This document shows positions 1-10,200 of a stretch of 64,000 nucleotides of DNA, piece after piece. This DNA is from Desulfotignum sp. (GTDB lineage: Bacteria; Desulfobacterota; Desulfobacteria; Desulfobacterales; Desulfobacteraceae). Made by a program: the position numbers and the translations under genes. Where the stretch lies: positions 62,001 through 126,000 of the forward strand of contig JAGYOW010000002.1 in assembly GCA_018399285.1 (NCBI GenBank), written 5' to 3'. The notes below the pieces were generated by a model. The model made no database searches and was not told the DNA's origin. It saw only the letters and a list, made by a program, of their open reading frames with translations. Every line of letters starts with the position of its first letter. Positions within the stretch are counted from its first letter, which is position 1.

Positions 1-1076
1 TGGCGCATCCTGAAAAACAATTTTACGGGCTTCAGTTTCATCCGGAAGTGGAACATTCCATCAACGGATCATTGATGATCAAACATTTTTTGTTTGATGT
101 CTGCAACTGTGAAAAAAACTGGACCATGGACTCTTTTTCAGAAGGGGCCGTTGAACAGATCAAAGATGCGGTTAAAGACAAAAAAGTGATCATGGGGCTT
201 TCAGGGGGGGTGGATTCATCCGTGGCCGCCACCCTGATCCACAAGGCCATCGGTAAAAACCTGCACTGTATTTTTGTGGATAACGGACTGTTGCGGCACA
301 ATGAAAAAACCCAGCTGGAAAAACGACTCGGCAACAACCTGGACATGAATATCCGGTTCGTAGATGCGGCTCAAACCTTTCTGGATGCCCTCAAAGGGGT
401 CACGGATCCGGAAACCAAACGAAAAATCATCGGCAATGAATTCATCAAGGTCTTTGAAGCCGAGGCCCGCAAAATCCCGGGGGCCGCATTTCTGGGACAA
501 GGCACCCTGTATCCGGATATCATTGAATCCAAGTCCGCTTTTGGCGGCCCCACGTCCATTATTAAATCCCATCACAATGTGGGAGGGCTGCCGGAAAAAA
601 TGCAACTCAAGCTCATTGAGCCGCTGCAGTTGCTGTTCAAGGACGAGGTCAGAAAACTGGGCCTGGCTTTGGGCATTCATGAAGACCTGGTCTGGCGCCA
701 GCCTTTTCCCGGTCCCGGACTGGCCATCCGCATCATGGGCGAAATCACCGCAAAGCGCCTGGATATATTAAGACAGACCGATGTGATTTTGTTGGAAGAA
801 ATCCGGAACGCCGGTCTTTACCGCAAATTATGGCAGTCGTTTGCCGTGCTGTTACCCATCAAAAGCGTGGGTGTCATGGGAGACAAAAGAACGTTTGCCC
901 ATTGCGTGGCCATCCGGGCGGTGACCAGTAACGATGCCATGACTGCAGACTGGGCCAGACTGCCCCATGATCTTTTGGGAAAAATTTCCAATCGGATGAT
1001 CAATGAGGTGGAAGACATCAATCGCGTGGTATACGATATCACCTCCAAACCACCGGGCACCATTGAATGGGAATAG
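1..1076 (+). CDS. guaA: GMP synthase (glutamine-hydrolysing), 5'-truncated
   Basis: Converts XMP, glutamine and ATP to GMP in purine biosynthesis (cytoplasm). The reading frame is open from base 3 at the window edge. It begins inside the class I glutamine amidotransferase domain with [12 protein letters not shown], which carries the catalytic His and Glu. The ATP-pyrophosphatase domain follows with the PP-loop SGGVDSS near base 205, then the GMP-synthase C-terminal dimerisation domain ending KPPGTIEWE, the usual end of the family. The first half of the amidotransferase domain, including the nucleophilic Cys, lies outside the window. The next gene follows after 48 bp on the same strand. Confidence 0.97.
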   Translation, partial: AHPEKQFYGLQFHPEVEHSINGSLMIKHFLFDVCNCEKNWTMDSFSEGAVEQIKDAVKDKKVIMGLSGGVDSSVAATLIHKAIGKNLHCIFVDNGLLRHNEKTQLEKRLGNNLDMNIRFVDAAQTFLDALKGVTDPETKRKIIGNEFIKVFEAEARKIPGAAFLGQGTLYPDIIESKSAFGGPTSIIKSHHNVGGLPEKMQLKLIEPLQLLFKDEVRKLGLALGIHEDLVWRQPFPGPGLAIRIMGEITAKRLDILRQTDVILLEEIRNAGLYRKLWQSFAVLLPIKSVGVMGDKRTFAHCVAIRAVTSNDAMTADWARLPHDLLGKISNRMINEVEDINRVVYDITSKPPGTIEWE

Positions 1077-1124
1077 GCTGGCCCATGTTTCAGAAACCCG
1101 GAAAATCAAAGAGGTACGGATCTG

Positions 1125-2021
1125 ATGAGCCTGAAAGACTATAGGACCGATGCATCGGATCTTCCCCAAGAGGATCCGGATACCTTGCCCTCGCCCGCCT
1201 TGTACCAAAAGGATCGGAATGCGTTGAAAATAGACAAATTATCCACCCGGGTGAGCATTATCACCATTATTCTGCCGGTTCTCATCGGTGCGGTTTTGTT
1301 TTTCATCTACCTGGACATGAAAGATCAGGTCATGGATGTGGATACGGCCAAAAACACCTGGGTGGAGCAACTGTCCCGTGACATGGAAGAGAAAATGAAC
1401 GCCCTGGACATCCGCATTGCCAAAAACCGGTTTGATCTGGATGAGAAACTGCCGTTGATAGAACAAAAAACCGGTTCTCTGGAGCAGCAGCTGGGAAAAC
1501 TGGCAGCATCCAAGGCCGATGTCTCAACACTGGATGCAGAATTGGCAAAACTGGAAGATCACCTGGCCCGACAGGATCGCCGGATCCAGAACAATGCCGA
1601 CCAGGATCAGGCCAATCTGGCGGAACTGGAACGGATCAATTCATCATTGCGTTCTGCCATGGATGAAAACCTGGCCCAATTTGAAAAAGAGGTCCGGACC
1701 CTGAAACAGGAAATGACATCTTTTCAGGCCTTGAAACAGGAAGTGGCCTCCCTTCAGACCCAGAGGCAGGAGCTGATTTCTCTTCAGGAACAATTGGACG
1801 ACAAGCGTCTTGACCTGGAACAGCTTCGAAATCAAGTAAGCCTTTTGGAAAAACTGCACAAAGAACTGGAAAATCAATTCATGACCCAAAAAGAGGTCGA
1901 ACGGCGATTGACCGAACTTCAGAACAATGTCAACCAAACGCTGAAAAATCTGGAAAATCAGATCAAATCCCCCCCGCTTCAGATTCCGGACAGCATCTCG
2001 GAAGAAACCCTGACACAATGA
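1125..2021 (+). CDS. Membrane-anchored coiled-coil protein, function unknown
   Basis: 298 residues. A polar, acidic N-terminus of about 40 residues is followed by one hydrophobic segment (about residues 43-63). The rest is a long, Glu/Gln/Lys/Leu-rich heptad-like helix to the C-terminus, with repeated LKQE and LEQL-type units. This predicts an inner-membrane protein with a single anchor and a periplasmic or cytoplasmic coiled coil. No catalytic motif is visible. ATG 1125 has a GAGG about 10 bases upstream. It lies 48 bp downstream of guaA and may be co-transcribed. I recognise no named family; long coiled coils give misleading hits to SMC-like proteins. Confidence 0.8.
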   Translation: MSLKDYRTDASDLPQEDPDTLPSPALYQKDRNALKIDKLSTRVSIITIILPVLIGAVLFFIYLDMKDQVMDVDTAKNTWVEQLSRDMEEKMNALDIRIAKNRFDLDEKLPLIEQKTGSLEQQLGKLAASKADVSTLDAELAKLEDHLARQDRRIQNNADQDQANLAELERINSSLRSAMDENLAQFEKEVRTLKQEMTSFQALKQEVASLQTQRQELISLQEQLDDKRLDLEQLRNQVSLLEKLHKELENQFMTQKEVERRLTELQNNVNQTLKNLENQIKSPPLQIPDSISEETLTQ

Positions 2022-2117
2022 TCTTTTTTTGAATCGCATTGAATTATTTGAACAATTGGGGTATACTCAGGCCAAATTTCAGAATCACATAAATGAATAC
2101 AAGGACAACTGGCCGTT

Positions 2118-2294
2118 ATGTCCAAACAACACCCCGAGTGCCCTCTTTACAATCATACTACTTGTAGAGAACTGCACAATCCAAAACTTTGCGCCATTAT
2201 TCGCGAAGATCTGACCTGTTTGAAAAAGCAGCAAAAAACCCCCAAAAAAAACCGGTCTTTTTCTTCGGATCCAGCGGATCCCGCCGTTATCTGA
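2118..2294 (+). CDS. 58-residue four-cysteine protein
   Basis: A short frame reading MSKQHPECPLYNHTTCREL and onward, ending ...DPADPAVI. Cysteines sit at residues 8, 16, 25 and 34, spaced 8-9 residues apart and interleaved with His 5, 13 and 20. This regular pattern suggests a metal-binding or redox fold. The C-terminal third is Lys-rich and then acidic/polar. AAGGA lies about 12 bases before the ATG. Its TGA overlaps the stop of the convergent lytic transglycosylase gene by 8 bp. A competing TTG-initiated frame (2029-2214) lacks any such pattern. The protein resembles small Cys proteins of Desulfobacteraceae from memory only; function unknown. Confidence 0.6.
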   Translation: MSKQHPECPLYNHTTCRELHNPKLCAIIREDLTCLKKQQKTPKKNRSFSSDPADPAVI

Positions 2295-3393
2295 CTTTCA
2301 ACCGGTCCCCCGGATGGATCACTTTTTTATAGGACATTTTGTTCAACCGCAGCAGTTCCGCCAGCGACATCTGATTGGCCTGGGCGATACCTGTCAGACT
2401 TTCCCCGGGTTTGACCACGTGGATCCGGACAGGTGACGTTTTCTGCCAGTCTGCGATAAGTTCGGCAAACCGGGTGTGAAAACCGGTTGCGCTATCCGCC
2501 GGCACCTGGATTACAATCGAACCCGGTAACAGATAATATCCCCGGATATCCGGATTCAGCTCTTTAAAGGTTTTAAACGAAATATCCGCTGCTCTGGCAA
2601 GGATCAGTACGGGCGCTTGTGTTTGCAGTGTGACATCCAGGGCAGCCAGGTTCAGCTGAGGGTACAGGTCTTCAGGATTCAGATGAAACCCGTATTTTTC
2701 AGGTTGATCCAGGATCAGTTTAGCTGCAATGATTTTAAACAGATATTGCTGGGTTTCAATGGGCAGGTACAAGTCAAAATAGTTGTGGGTCTCCTGGGCA
2801 TCGATTTCCACTGCCAGGCCATGCTCGCCCATATTATAGGCGGCAAGGGCCAGAAAAACGGATCCAAATTCCGTTGTCAGTTTTTTCAGATACAGACAGG
2901 CGGCTCGGGTGGATTTAAAGATATTTCGCCGTTCATCCACCTGATCGTTGATTTTAAGGCCATACTTCAGGCCGGTGGACTTGATAAACTGCCAGTATCC
3001 CACGGCATGGGCAAAGGATCTGGCATGGGGTCTGAGCGCGCTTTCAATGACCGGCACATATTTCAGATCGTCGGGCATCTGTTCTTCGGCCAGAATCTTC
3101 TGGATATGCGGAAAAAGCTGGGCCGCCCGTTTCATCCACAAAATCACCTGGGGACGGTTCCACAAAATCAAGAGCATCTCTTTTTCCATGGCCGCTTTCA
3201 CCATGGGATCTTCCATGGGAATGGGTATGCCGCAAAATTCAAGTGAATCCGGAAACTGGATGCTCTGGATCAAAGAAGGGATCGGTTCCACATCGGCATC
3301 CATCTCCTGAGTCTCTAAGGAAAATGAATCCGGGACCATACTTCCCATCCCCAGAAGAATCCAGATCAGACAGATGGCTGAAAAATATCGCAT
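2287..3393 (-). CDS. Membrane-bound lytic murein transglycosylase with LysM domain (MltD-like)
   Basis: 368 residues. Cleaves the MurNAc-GlcNAc bond of peptidoglycan in the periplasm. An N-terminal signal segment (residues 1-20, no lipobox Cys) precedes the SLT domain. The catalytic Glu is residue 117 in PVIESAL, followed by GYWQFIKSTG and LALAAYNMGEHG, the three classic SLT motifs. A C-terminal LysM repeat (HVVKPGESLTGIAQANQMSL ... PGDRLKVR) binds glycan. The start at 3393 was chosen over the 3600 extension because GAGGTGA precedes it and a signal peptide begins there; the extension would overlap the divergent gene at 3557. Single LysM, fewer than E. coli MltD. Confidence 0.9.
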   Translation of the reverse strand: MRYFSAICLIWILLGMGSMVPDSFSLETQEMDADVEPIPSLIQSIQFPDSLEFCGIPIPMEDPMVKAAMEKEMLLILWNRPQVILWMKRAAQLFPHIQKILAEEQMPDDLKYVPVIESALRPHARSFAHAVGYWQFIKSTGLKYGLKINDQVDERRNIFKSTRAACLYLKKLTTEFGSVFLALAAYNMGEHGLAVEIDAQETHNYFDLYLPIETQQYLFKIIAAKLILDQPEKYGFHLNPEDLYPQLNLAALDVTLQTQAPVLILARAADISFKTFKELNPDIRGYYLLPGSIVIQVPADSATGFHTRFAELIADWQKTSPVRIHVVKPGESLTGIAQANQMSLAELLRLNKMSYKKVIHPGDRLKVR

Positions 3394-3556
3394 GTTCACC
3401 TCACAGATAAATGATGTTGACCGTTTAATCATCTTGTCAGAACGGATCTGAAAAGTCAATTCACCCCGTGTGATGTCGCGCCTGGAAGTTGCCTTTTCAA
3501 AGTATTTCTGATATGCCATAATCTGCAAAAATTGATATAAGGGTAACAAAAACACC

Positions 3557-4321
3557 ATGCATTCCTTTTTAAAAGAATTGATTGTCAAAGCAGGCGACAT
3601 CTGTCTGACGGAACAGGGTCAACTCACGTTGCAGTCCCTTGAATTCAAAACCCGAAAGGACCTGGTCACCGCCACGGACAGGCAGGTGGAAGCGTTTCTG
3701 ATTCAAGAGCTCCAATCCCGGTTTCCGGATCATGGAATCTGGGGCGAAGAAACCGGCCAGATGCTGACGGACAGTGACTATTGCTGGATCATCGATCCCA
3801 TTGACGGCACCACCTCATTTTTTCATGGACAGCCCTATTATGCCATCAGCATTGCTTTGAAAAAAAAACAGGAAATTATTTTAGGGGCCGTATATGCCCC
3901 GGCCCTGGGTCAGTTGTTTCATGCCCGCAAAAACCAGGGAGCCTGGTTGAACGATCATCCCATTCAGGTCTCTGCCACCACCATGTTGACGGATGCGGTG
4001 ATGGCCACCGGGTTTGCATGTCTGCGTGCCGGCAAAAAAAACAACAACCTGGTCCATTTCAACCGGATTGTCCCGCAGTTGAGGGATATCCGGCGCTGCG
4101 GTTCCGCTGCCATTGACCTGTGTTATGTGGCGGCCGGTAAAGTGGACGGGTTCTGGGAAATGAATTTGAATGTCTATGATGTGGCCGCAGGAATCCTGAT
4201 GGTAACCGAAGCCCAAGGCGAGGTCACGGATTTCACGGGAGGCCCGGATTTTCCGGAAAAAGGCATTGTGGCTGCCAATCCGGTATTGGCGGACATTTTA
4301 AGATCGCAATTGACGTCATGA
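3557..4321 (+). CDS. Inositol monophosphatase family phosphatase (SuhB/CysQ-like)
   Basis: 254 residues. Mg-dependent sugar/nucleotide phosphate phosphatase fold. Metal ligands are visible: GEE near residue 70, DPIDGTTSF near residue 90 (motif 1), and the motif 2 equivalent VYDVAAGILMVTEAQG near residue 205. The substrate cannot be told from sequence: inositol-1-phosphate, fructose-1,6-bisphosphate and 3'-phosphoadenosine 5'-phosphate are all possible in this family. ATG 3557 has only a weak upstream AGGG. It is divergent from the lytic transglycosylase gene (163 bp apart) and 29 bp upstream of rbgA. Confidence 0.9.
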   Translation: MHSFLKELIVKAGDICLTEQGQLTLQSLEFKTRKDLVTATDRQVEAFLIQELQSRFPDHGIWGEETGQMLTDSDYCWIIDPIDGTTSFFHGQPYYAISIALKKKQEIILGAVYAPALGQLFHARKNQGAWLNDHPIQVSATTMLTDAVMATGFACLRAGKKNNNLVHFNRIVPQLRDIRRCGSAAIDLCYVAAGKVDGFWEMNLNVYDVAAGILMVTEAQGEVTDFTGGPDFPEKGIVAANPVLADILRSQLTS

Positions 4322-4350
4322 CCTTTGAGGTGACAGAGGAATAATTTTTT

Positions 4351-5220
4351 ATGACCATTCAGTGGTTCCCCGGCCATATGCTGGAAACGAAAAAATGGTT
4401 GCACCAGTCGGCAGCCAAAGCAGATGTTATCATGGAGATGCTGGACGCCCGGATACCGGTGGCCAGTGAGAATCCCTGGATGGATAAAATCAGCCGCAAC
4501 GCCCGGCGGGTGAAAATTCTCAATAAAATCGACCTGGCCGATCCCCGGGTGACGGAGCAATGGCTGACCTATTTTTTAAAACACGGCAATGTCCGGGCCA
4601 TTGCCATCAATGCCACGGACAAGTCCCAGGCAGTTCGTGCCCTGGAATACGCCATAGAAGGGGTGTCCTGCAATCGGGCCAGAAAGCGGAAAATCATGGT
4701 GGTCGGTATCCCCAATACCGGAAAATCCACACTTCTGAACACCCTGGTTGGAAAAAAAATCGCCAAAACCGGTAACACACCGGCCATTACCCGGCATCAG
4801 CAGCGGACCAGTTTACCAAACAATATTGATCTGTACGATACCCCCGGGGTCCTGTGGCCCGTGATTGAACCGCCTCAACGGGCCTATGCCCTGGCTGTCA
4901 CAGGCGCTATTTCAGATGCTGCGCTGGATTTTCAGGACATTGCCTGGTTTGCCGCCGGGCTGCTTCTAAGCCGCTATCCGGAACAACTGAAGGCCCGGTA
5001 CCCGTTCCTGGATCCAATACCTGACGATGAAGCCGGGTTGCTGGAACAAATCGGTGCTGCCAGAGGGTGTTTGAAAGCCAAAGGGCAAATTGATTATCAT
5101 AAAGCCGCCACCGTCCTGATTCAGGATTTCAGATCCGGTAAAATTGGAAAAATCAGTGTTGAAACCCCGTTTGACACATCTGATGATAAGGAAAAAAACA
5201 GTGACCCGACCTTTGAATAA
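4351..5220 (+). CDS. rbgA: Ribosome biogenesis GTPase YlqF/RbgA
   Basis: 289 residues. Circularly permuted GTPase that assists a late step of 50S subunit assembly. The G motifs occur in permuted order: G4 NKIDLAD near residue 56, G1 GIPNTGKSTLLN near residue 120, G3 DTPG near residue 168. The N-terminal WFPGHML and a C-terminal helical RNA-binding extension fit the family. GAGGAAT precedes the ATG at a rather long 9-10 base spacing. Its 3' end overlaps the N-terminal coding region of the tail-specific protease. Confidence 0.95.
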   Translation: MTIQWFPGHMLETKKWLHQSAAKADVIMEMLDARIPVASENPWMDKISRNARRVKILNKIDLADPRVTEQWLTYFLKHGNVRAIAINATDKSQAVRALEYAIEGVSCNRARKRKIMVVGIPNTGKSTLLNTLVGKKIAKTGNTPAITRHQQRTSLPNNIDLYDTPGVLWPVIEPPQRAYALAVTGAISDAALDFQDIAWFAAGLLLSRYPEQLKARYPFLDPIPDDEAGLLEQIGAARGCLKAKGQIDYHKAATVLIQDFRSGKIGKISVETPFDTSDDKEKNSDPTFE

Positions 5221-7279
5221 TCCCTTGGATTCCTGCTTGAAAAACAGGCTGATTCCCTTGTTGATCCTGCTGATCCTGCTGGTGCTGGCATGGCACCCGA
5301 CAGTTTCCGCCCAACCGGTCCGGCTGACCCCTGAAAGAAATCTTGCCATTCAGTGCATCCGGATCGTTTCCGCACTTGAGCGCTATCATTACCTGGGGAA
5401 AAAACTGGATGATACCCAGTCTGAACAGATCTTTGATCGATATATCAAATACCTGGATCCATCCCGGCACCTGCTGACCCGAAACGATCTGAAAGAACTG
5501 GAAAAATACCGTCAAAAATTTGACAATGACCTGAAGCGCGGCAACCTGAAAGCAGCATATGAGATCTATAATCTGTACCATCGCCGGGCCGCGGAACGGT
5601 ATGCATTTATTCTGAATATGCTGGGAAAAAAGGCTTCTTTGTTGCCTCTCAATTCCCGGGATTTTCTGGTGGTGGACGGTGCACAGCGGCCCTGGCAAAC
5701 CAGTGAAGATGATTTGCGCACTTTGTGGGAAAAAGAACTGATCAATCACATCATCACACTGACACTTGATGATCACAACACCCAGTCAGATGTATTGGAA
5801 ACCCTGGAAAAAATTTATACCACCCGACAGACCCGGTTGTCCCAGGCCACCTCAGAGGATGTATTTCAACTGGTCATGAACTGCGTCACCGAAAGCTTTG
5901 ATCCTCATACCCAGTATTTTCCTCCGCGGGTATCGGAAGATTTTGATATCCATATGCGGCTTTCCCTGGAAGGGATCGGGGCCGTGCTTCAGACCGAATA
6001 TGAATATACCAAAATTGTCAGCCTGGTTCCCAAAGGGCCGGCCGACAAGTCCAGTCTTCTGATGCCCGGAGACAAGATTATCGGGGTAGGCCAGGGTGAA
6101 ACCGGTGAAATCAAAGACACCATCGGTCTTCGGATCGATGAAGTGGTCAAATTAATCCGGGGGCCTAAAAACACGTTTGTACGTCTTAAAATCATTCCTG
6201 CCAAAAAAAGTGATTCCACTACTGTTGTCAGCATTATGAGAGACACGGTAAAACTGGAGGAACAATCCGCCAAAAAACAGGTGAAAACCGTGGTTTCAGG
6301 CAAGAGAAACTATAAAATCGGAATCATTGAAATCCCGAATTTCTATATTGATTTCGAGGCCTATCACCGGGGAGACTCCCAGTATAAAAGCACCACTTCG
6401 GATGTGAAAAAATTGTTGTTAGAACTGGCCGAAGAAAACATTGACGGTCTGATCATCGACTTGCGGGACAACGGCGGCGGGGCCCTCAAAGAAGCCAGTG
6501 ATCTGACCGGGCTTTTTCTCACGTCCGGGCCCACGGTACAGATCCGCACCAAACAGCAGATGACCCGGCTTTATGACGAAGACCCGGAAATTCAGTATAC
6601 CGGACCTTTGCTGGTAATGATCAATCGAATGAGTGCGTCGGCCTCGGAAATTTTCGCCGGGGCCATCAAAGATTACCAGCGAGGAATCATTGCGGGAACC
6701 CAGAGTTTCGGCAAAGGCACGGTTCAGGAACTCAAACCTTTGGGAGATGGAAAACTCAAACTTACATCCGCCAAATTTTACCGGGTTTCCGGTAAAAGTA
6801 CCCAGCACCGGGGCGTGATACCACATATTTTGTTTCCCCAGATCTACAAACCCGAAGATACTGGAGAAAGTTCTTTGGACGGGGCCCTGCCCTGGGATAC
6901 CATTCCTCGGATTCCATTCCAGGCATATCGGACGTTGACGCCTTTGTATGAATCTTTGATTCATGAATTTCAGCAGCGAAGTCTTCAGGATCCCGGTATG
7001 GTCTATCTTGAAAAGCGGCTGGCATGGACATCAAAACAGGAGACAAAAATTCGTCTGCCCCTGGATATCGATACCCGAAATGAACAAAGAAACATGGATC
7101 AGCAAACTGAACTTGAAATTGAAAATGCGTATCTGACCGCTATGGGCAAAGATCCCATCCGCACCCTGGAAGATCAGGAACCTGTTTTGAACCGGTATAA
7201 AGAGATCCTTTTGCAGCAGGCTGAAAAAATCATGGCAGACATGATCCTTTTGACCCGACAGCAGGGGTATGCATGGTAG
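5201..7279 (+). CDS. prc: Tail-specific (C-terminal processing) protease, S41A family
   Basis: About 692 residues. Periplasmic Ser/Lys protease that trims or degrades proteins from their C-termini. A hydrophobic signal sequence (LIPLLILLILLVLAWHPTVS) is followed by a helical N-terminal domain. A PDZ domain occupies roughly residues 255-315. The S41 core has LIIDLRDNGGG, catalytic Ser in MSASASEIF near residue 480, and catalytic Lys in SFGKGTVQ near residue 505. GTG 5201 is preferred because AAGGA lies 8 bases upstream; ATG 5183 in the same frame lacks a ribosome site. It overlaps rbgA by 20 bp, and its stop overlaps the next start (ATGGTAG). Confidence 0.93.
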   Translation: MTRPLNNPLDSCLKNRLIPLLILLILLVLAWHPTVSAQPVRLTPERNLAIQCIRIVSALERYHYLGKKLDDTQSEQIFDRYIKYLDPSRHLLTRNDLKELEKYRQKFDNDLKRGNLKAAYEIYNLYHRRAAERYAFILNMLGKKASLLPLNSRDFLVVDGAQRPWQTSEDDLRTLWEKELINHIITLTLDDHNTQSDVLETLEKIYTTRQTRLSQATSEDVFQLVMNCVTESFDPHTQYFPPRVSEDFDIHMRLSLEGIGAVLQTEYEYTKIVSLVPKGPADKSSLLMPGDKIIGVGQGETGEIKDTIGLRIDEVVKLIRGPKNTFVRLKIIPAKKSDSTTVVSIMRDTVKLEEQSAKKQVKTVVSGKRNYKIGIIEIPNFYIDFEAYHRGDSQYKSTTSDVKKLLLELAEENIDGLIIDLRDNGGGALKEASDLTGLFLTSGPTVQIRTKQQMTRLYDEDPEIQYTGPLLVMINRMSASASEIFAGAIKDYQRGIIAGTQSFGKGTVQELKPLGDGKLKLTSAKFYRVSGKSTQHRGVIPHILFPQIYKPEDTGESSLDGALPWDTIPRIPFQAYRTLTPLYESLIHEFQQRSLQDPGMVYLEKRLAWTSKQETKIRLPLDIDTRNEQRNMDQQTELEIENAYLTAMGKDPIRTLEDQEPVLNRYKEILLQQAEKIMADMILLTRQQGYAW

Positions 7280-10200
7280 TCAGACGAATTTGTCTATATA
7301 CCGCTGCCGTAGTGACGGCAGTGATTCTGATGGCGTTTCTTTTCCTGGGTCCGATTCTCAACTCGCCTTTTGTCAAGCCCTGGATCGTGAATCATATTGA
7401 AAACCAGGTCAACACAGAAATCGATCCGGACCAGGTGACTTTTCTGTTGACTCCCCAGCTTAGGATTCAGGTTAAGGCCGTGACACTGCCCTTGACCCGG
7501 GAGATTGAATTGTCTGTGGAGGCCGTTCGTCTGGATTTGGACCTGAGTGCGCTGTTGAAACGAAAAATAGAGATTTCCGGCATTTTTTTAAAGGACCTGG
7601 GTATCCAAACCCTGCCGGGTGAAAACAAAACCGGTTTGACATTTCATGCCCCCCTTGATTTTCAATTTCCCAAAAAGCAGATCCAACAGGTATTCGCCCT
7701 GCTTCCGGACAGTGAAAACCAGTTACAGATTCATCTGGAAAATACAAGCACCCAGCAGTTTTCCTCGCTCAATGGCAGTCTGTGGATTTCCAAAACCGAT
7801 GAGACCATGCAGTTTGACACACAGATTCAGGACCTTCATGTGACAAAAGACTGGCTGGCCCGGTTTTTCTCCGCTCCGGATTTTCTGATGGATCAGCTGG
7901 CATCAGAAACTGCCCGCCTGCATGTCCGGCTGAATCCTGACACCGGTATATCCGGCGACCTCTGGCTGGACCGGTTTGACATCGCTTCACACCGGCTGAC
8001 GCCTGCTTCCATCTCAGGCTCCCAGGTGCAGATGCATTTCTCCTATTTACCGGATCAGGTATCTTTTCATGTTGACCCCACCCAATTGGCATATCCGTCC
8101 GCACAGGTGGCCATGGCATTTTCAAACAGCCGGGCCCGAAATGAAACCGCATTGACCTTCACAGGCAATCACATAGACATTGCCCAGGCCAGGGAAGCGA
8201 CCCTGGCTTTGGCACCGGAAAATCAGGTGGTGAAGCCGTTGTTTGACATATTACGAAAAGGCACGGCCAATGACGTGTCCGTGGGATTTCACGCAGCATC
8301 CTGGGACACCCTGTTTGATCCCCGGCATCTGATTCTGGAAGGAAACGCCCGAAATTCGCAGATACAAATACCGAATACGCTTTTAATGGCCGATGATGTG
8401 GAAGGTAATGCCCAGGTGTCGGACGGCAAGCTGATCATTGTTGCTGAAAACGGCCGCATTGATCACTCGAAGATTCATCAGGGACGGCTGACCATTGATC
8501 TGTTGCATTCGTCCCATGTGCCGTTTACCGGTGAATTTGATCTGAATGTGAACCTGGCTGAAGTGCCGGCTGTATTGACCCGCCTGTTGCCGGATTCAAT
8601 GCTGGCAGAAGAAATGGCCCGGGTGAAAGACCTGACGGGACAGGCCGATGCCCGGTTGACACTGGCCGTTGAAAACGATCAACCCGATCTGTTGGTTTCA
8701 GTGACCACAAAACCGTTTTCAGCCACAGGATCGTATGATCGAATTCCCTTTCCCCTGACGATTTCCCAGGGGATGTTTGTTTATGAAAATGACCAGATCC
8801 GGATCAGCGGATTGTCCGGAAATATCGGTGAAAGCCGGGTCACTGACGTGTCGGCTAATGTCATGCTGGATGAAACAACTTTGCTGGATCTGTCTGCCAA
8901 TGGACTGGACCTTGACATTGAGGAAATCTGGCCGGAACTTTTTTTATGGAAACCGGTCAACACGCGCATGGGACCGGTGACAAACGCGTCCGGACATCTG
9001 ATTGTCAGCCACCTCCACTATAAAGGCCCGATGTTTGAATTAAATCAGGGTGAATTCAATATTACCGGCAGGGGCCAGGATATCCGGATCGGATTTTCTT
9101 CCAGACCCCATGAGATTCATCAGATGTCCGGTGCGTTTGACGTGTCTGAAAACGCAATGGACATTTCTGATCTGTCCGCGCAAATCACCGGCCTGGACTG
9201 GTTGTCCGACCGGGTCTCTCCAGCATATACGGCTGGTATCGCCCTGCCCTTGTGGATTAAATCCGGCAGAATCCAGATGGATGACAAACAGATGTCCGTG
9301 TCCGGGAAAGCGGAATTGGCACCCAATATTGAGTTCTCCATTCAATTGACAGGGAAAGAACCGGCAAAGCTGACACTTGAGCGGATTGCACTCGAACACA
9401 AACCATTGACCGATGCACAGATTCTGTTTACCCGGCACCCGGAATTCACACAAATCCGGTTTAAGGGGAAGCTGGATACCCAAACCCTGGATATCGTTAT
9501 GGACGAAAATAACCTGTTTCATCAGCGTCTGATATCTCTGACCCGGGGACAGCCGGTGAAAATTGTTGCGGATCCAGATGAAAACCTGCACATCAACGCT
9601 CGGTTTGTTCAACTGGACACCTTGATATCACTTCTGGGAGGATTTTCTTTCTCAGGAATCCCTTTTCAGTTTTCACAAAAAAATCTGCATATCCTGGCAG
9701 ACCGGCTGGCCTATAAAAAACTTGAGTTTTCCCATGTAACGGTACTAGTCACAGGGAAAAGGGATCACCCTGACATTCAGTTGCTCACTGCGGATTTCTG
9801 TGGTGCAGAAGTTGCCGGCCGGATGCGCCTGGATCTGACATCACCTGATCTTCAAACGGTGACGGATTTAAAGATCACCGCGTCAAACCAAGAGAATGTC
9901 GCCACCCTGCTTTCCTGTTTTTCACCGGGAATTGACCTGATGGATGGGGGATATACGTTAAATGCGCATTTGTCCGGAACCGGATCCGTGAAAACCCTTC
10001 ATACCGATCTGACCGGAAACATTTTATTTGAATCCGAAAAAGGGCAGATTCATAAAATGACCCTGTTGTCCCGGCTGCTGTCCATATTAAATGTTTTGAA
10101 ACTGCCGGATATCCGCCAGGAAGGATTTCGATTTCACAGTATTCTGGTGGAAGCACAAATGAAAAACGGAACCATTCATCTGGAAAAAGCGGTGATTGAT

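Noticed and set aside
2029-2214. TTG-initiated 61-codon frame
   Set aside because: Overlaps, in another frame, the better supported four-cysteine protein at 2118-2294 and has no ribosome site.
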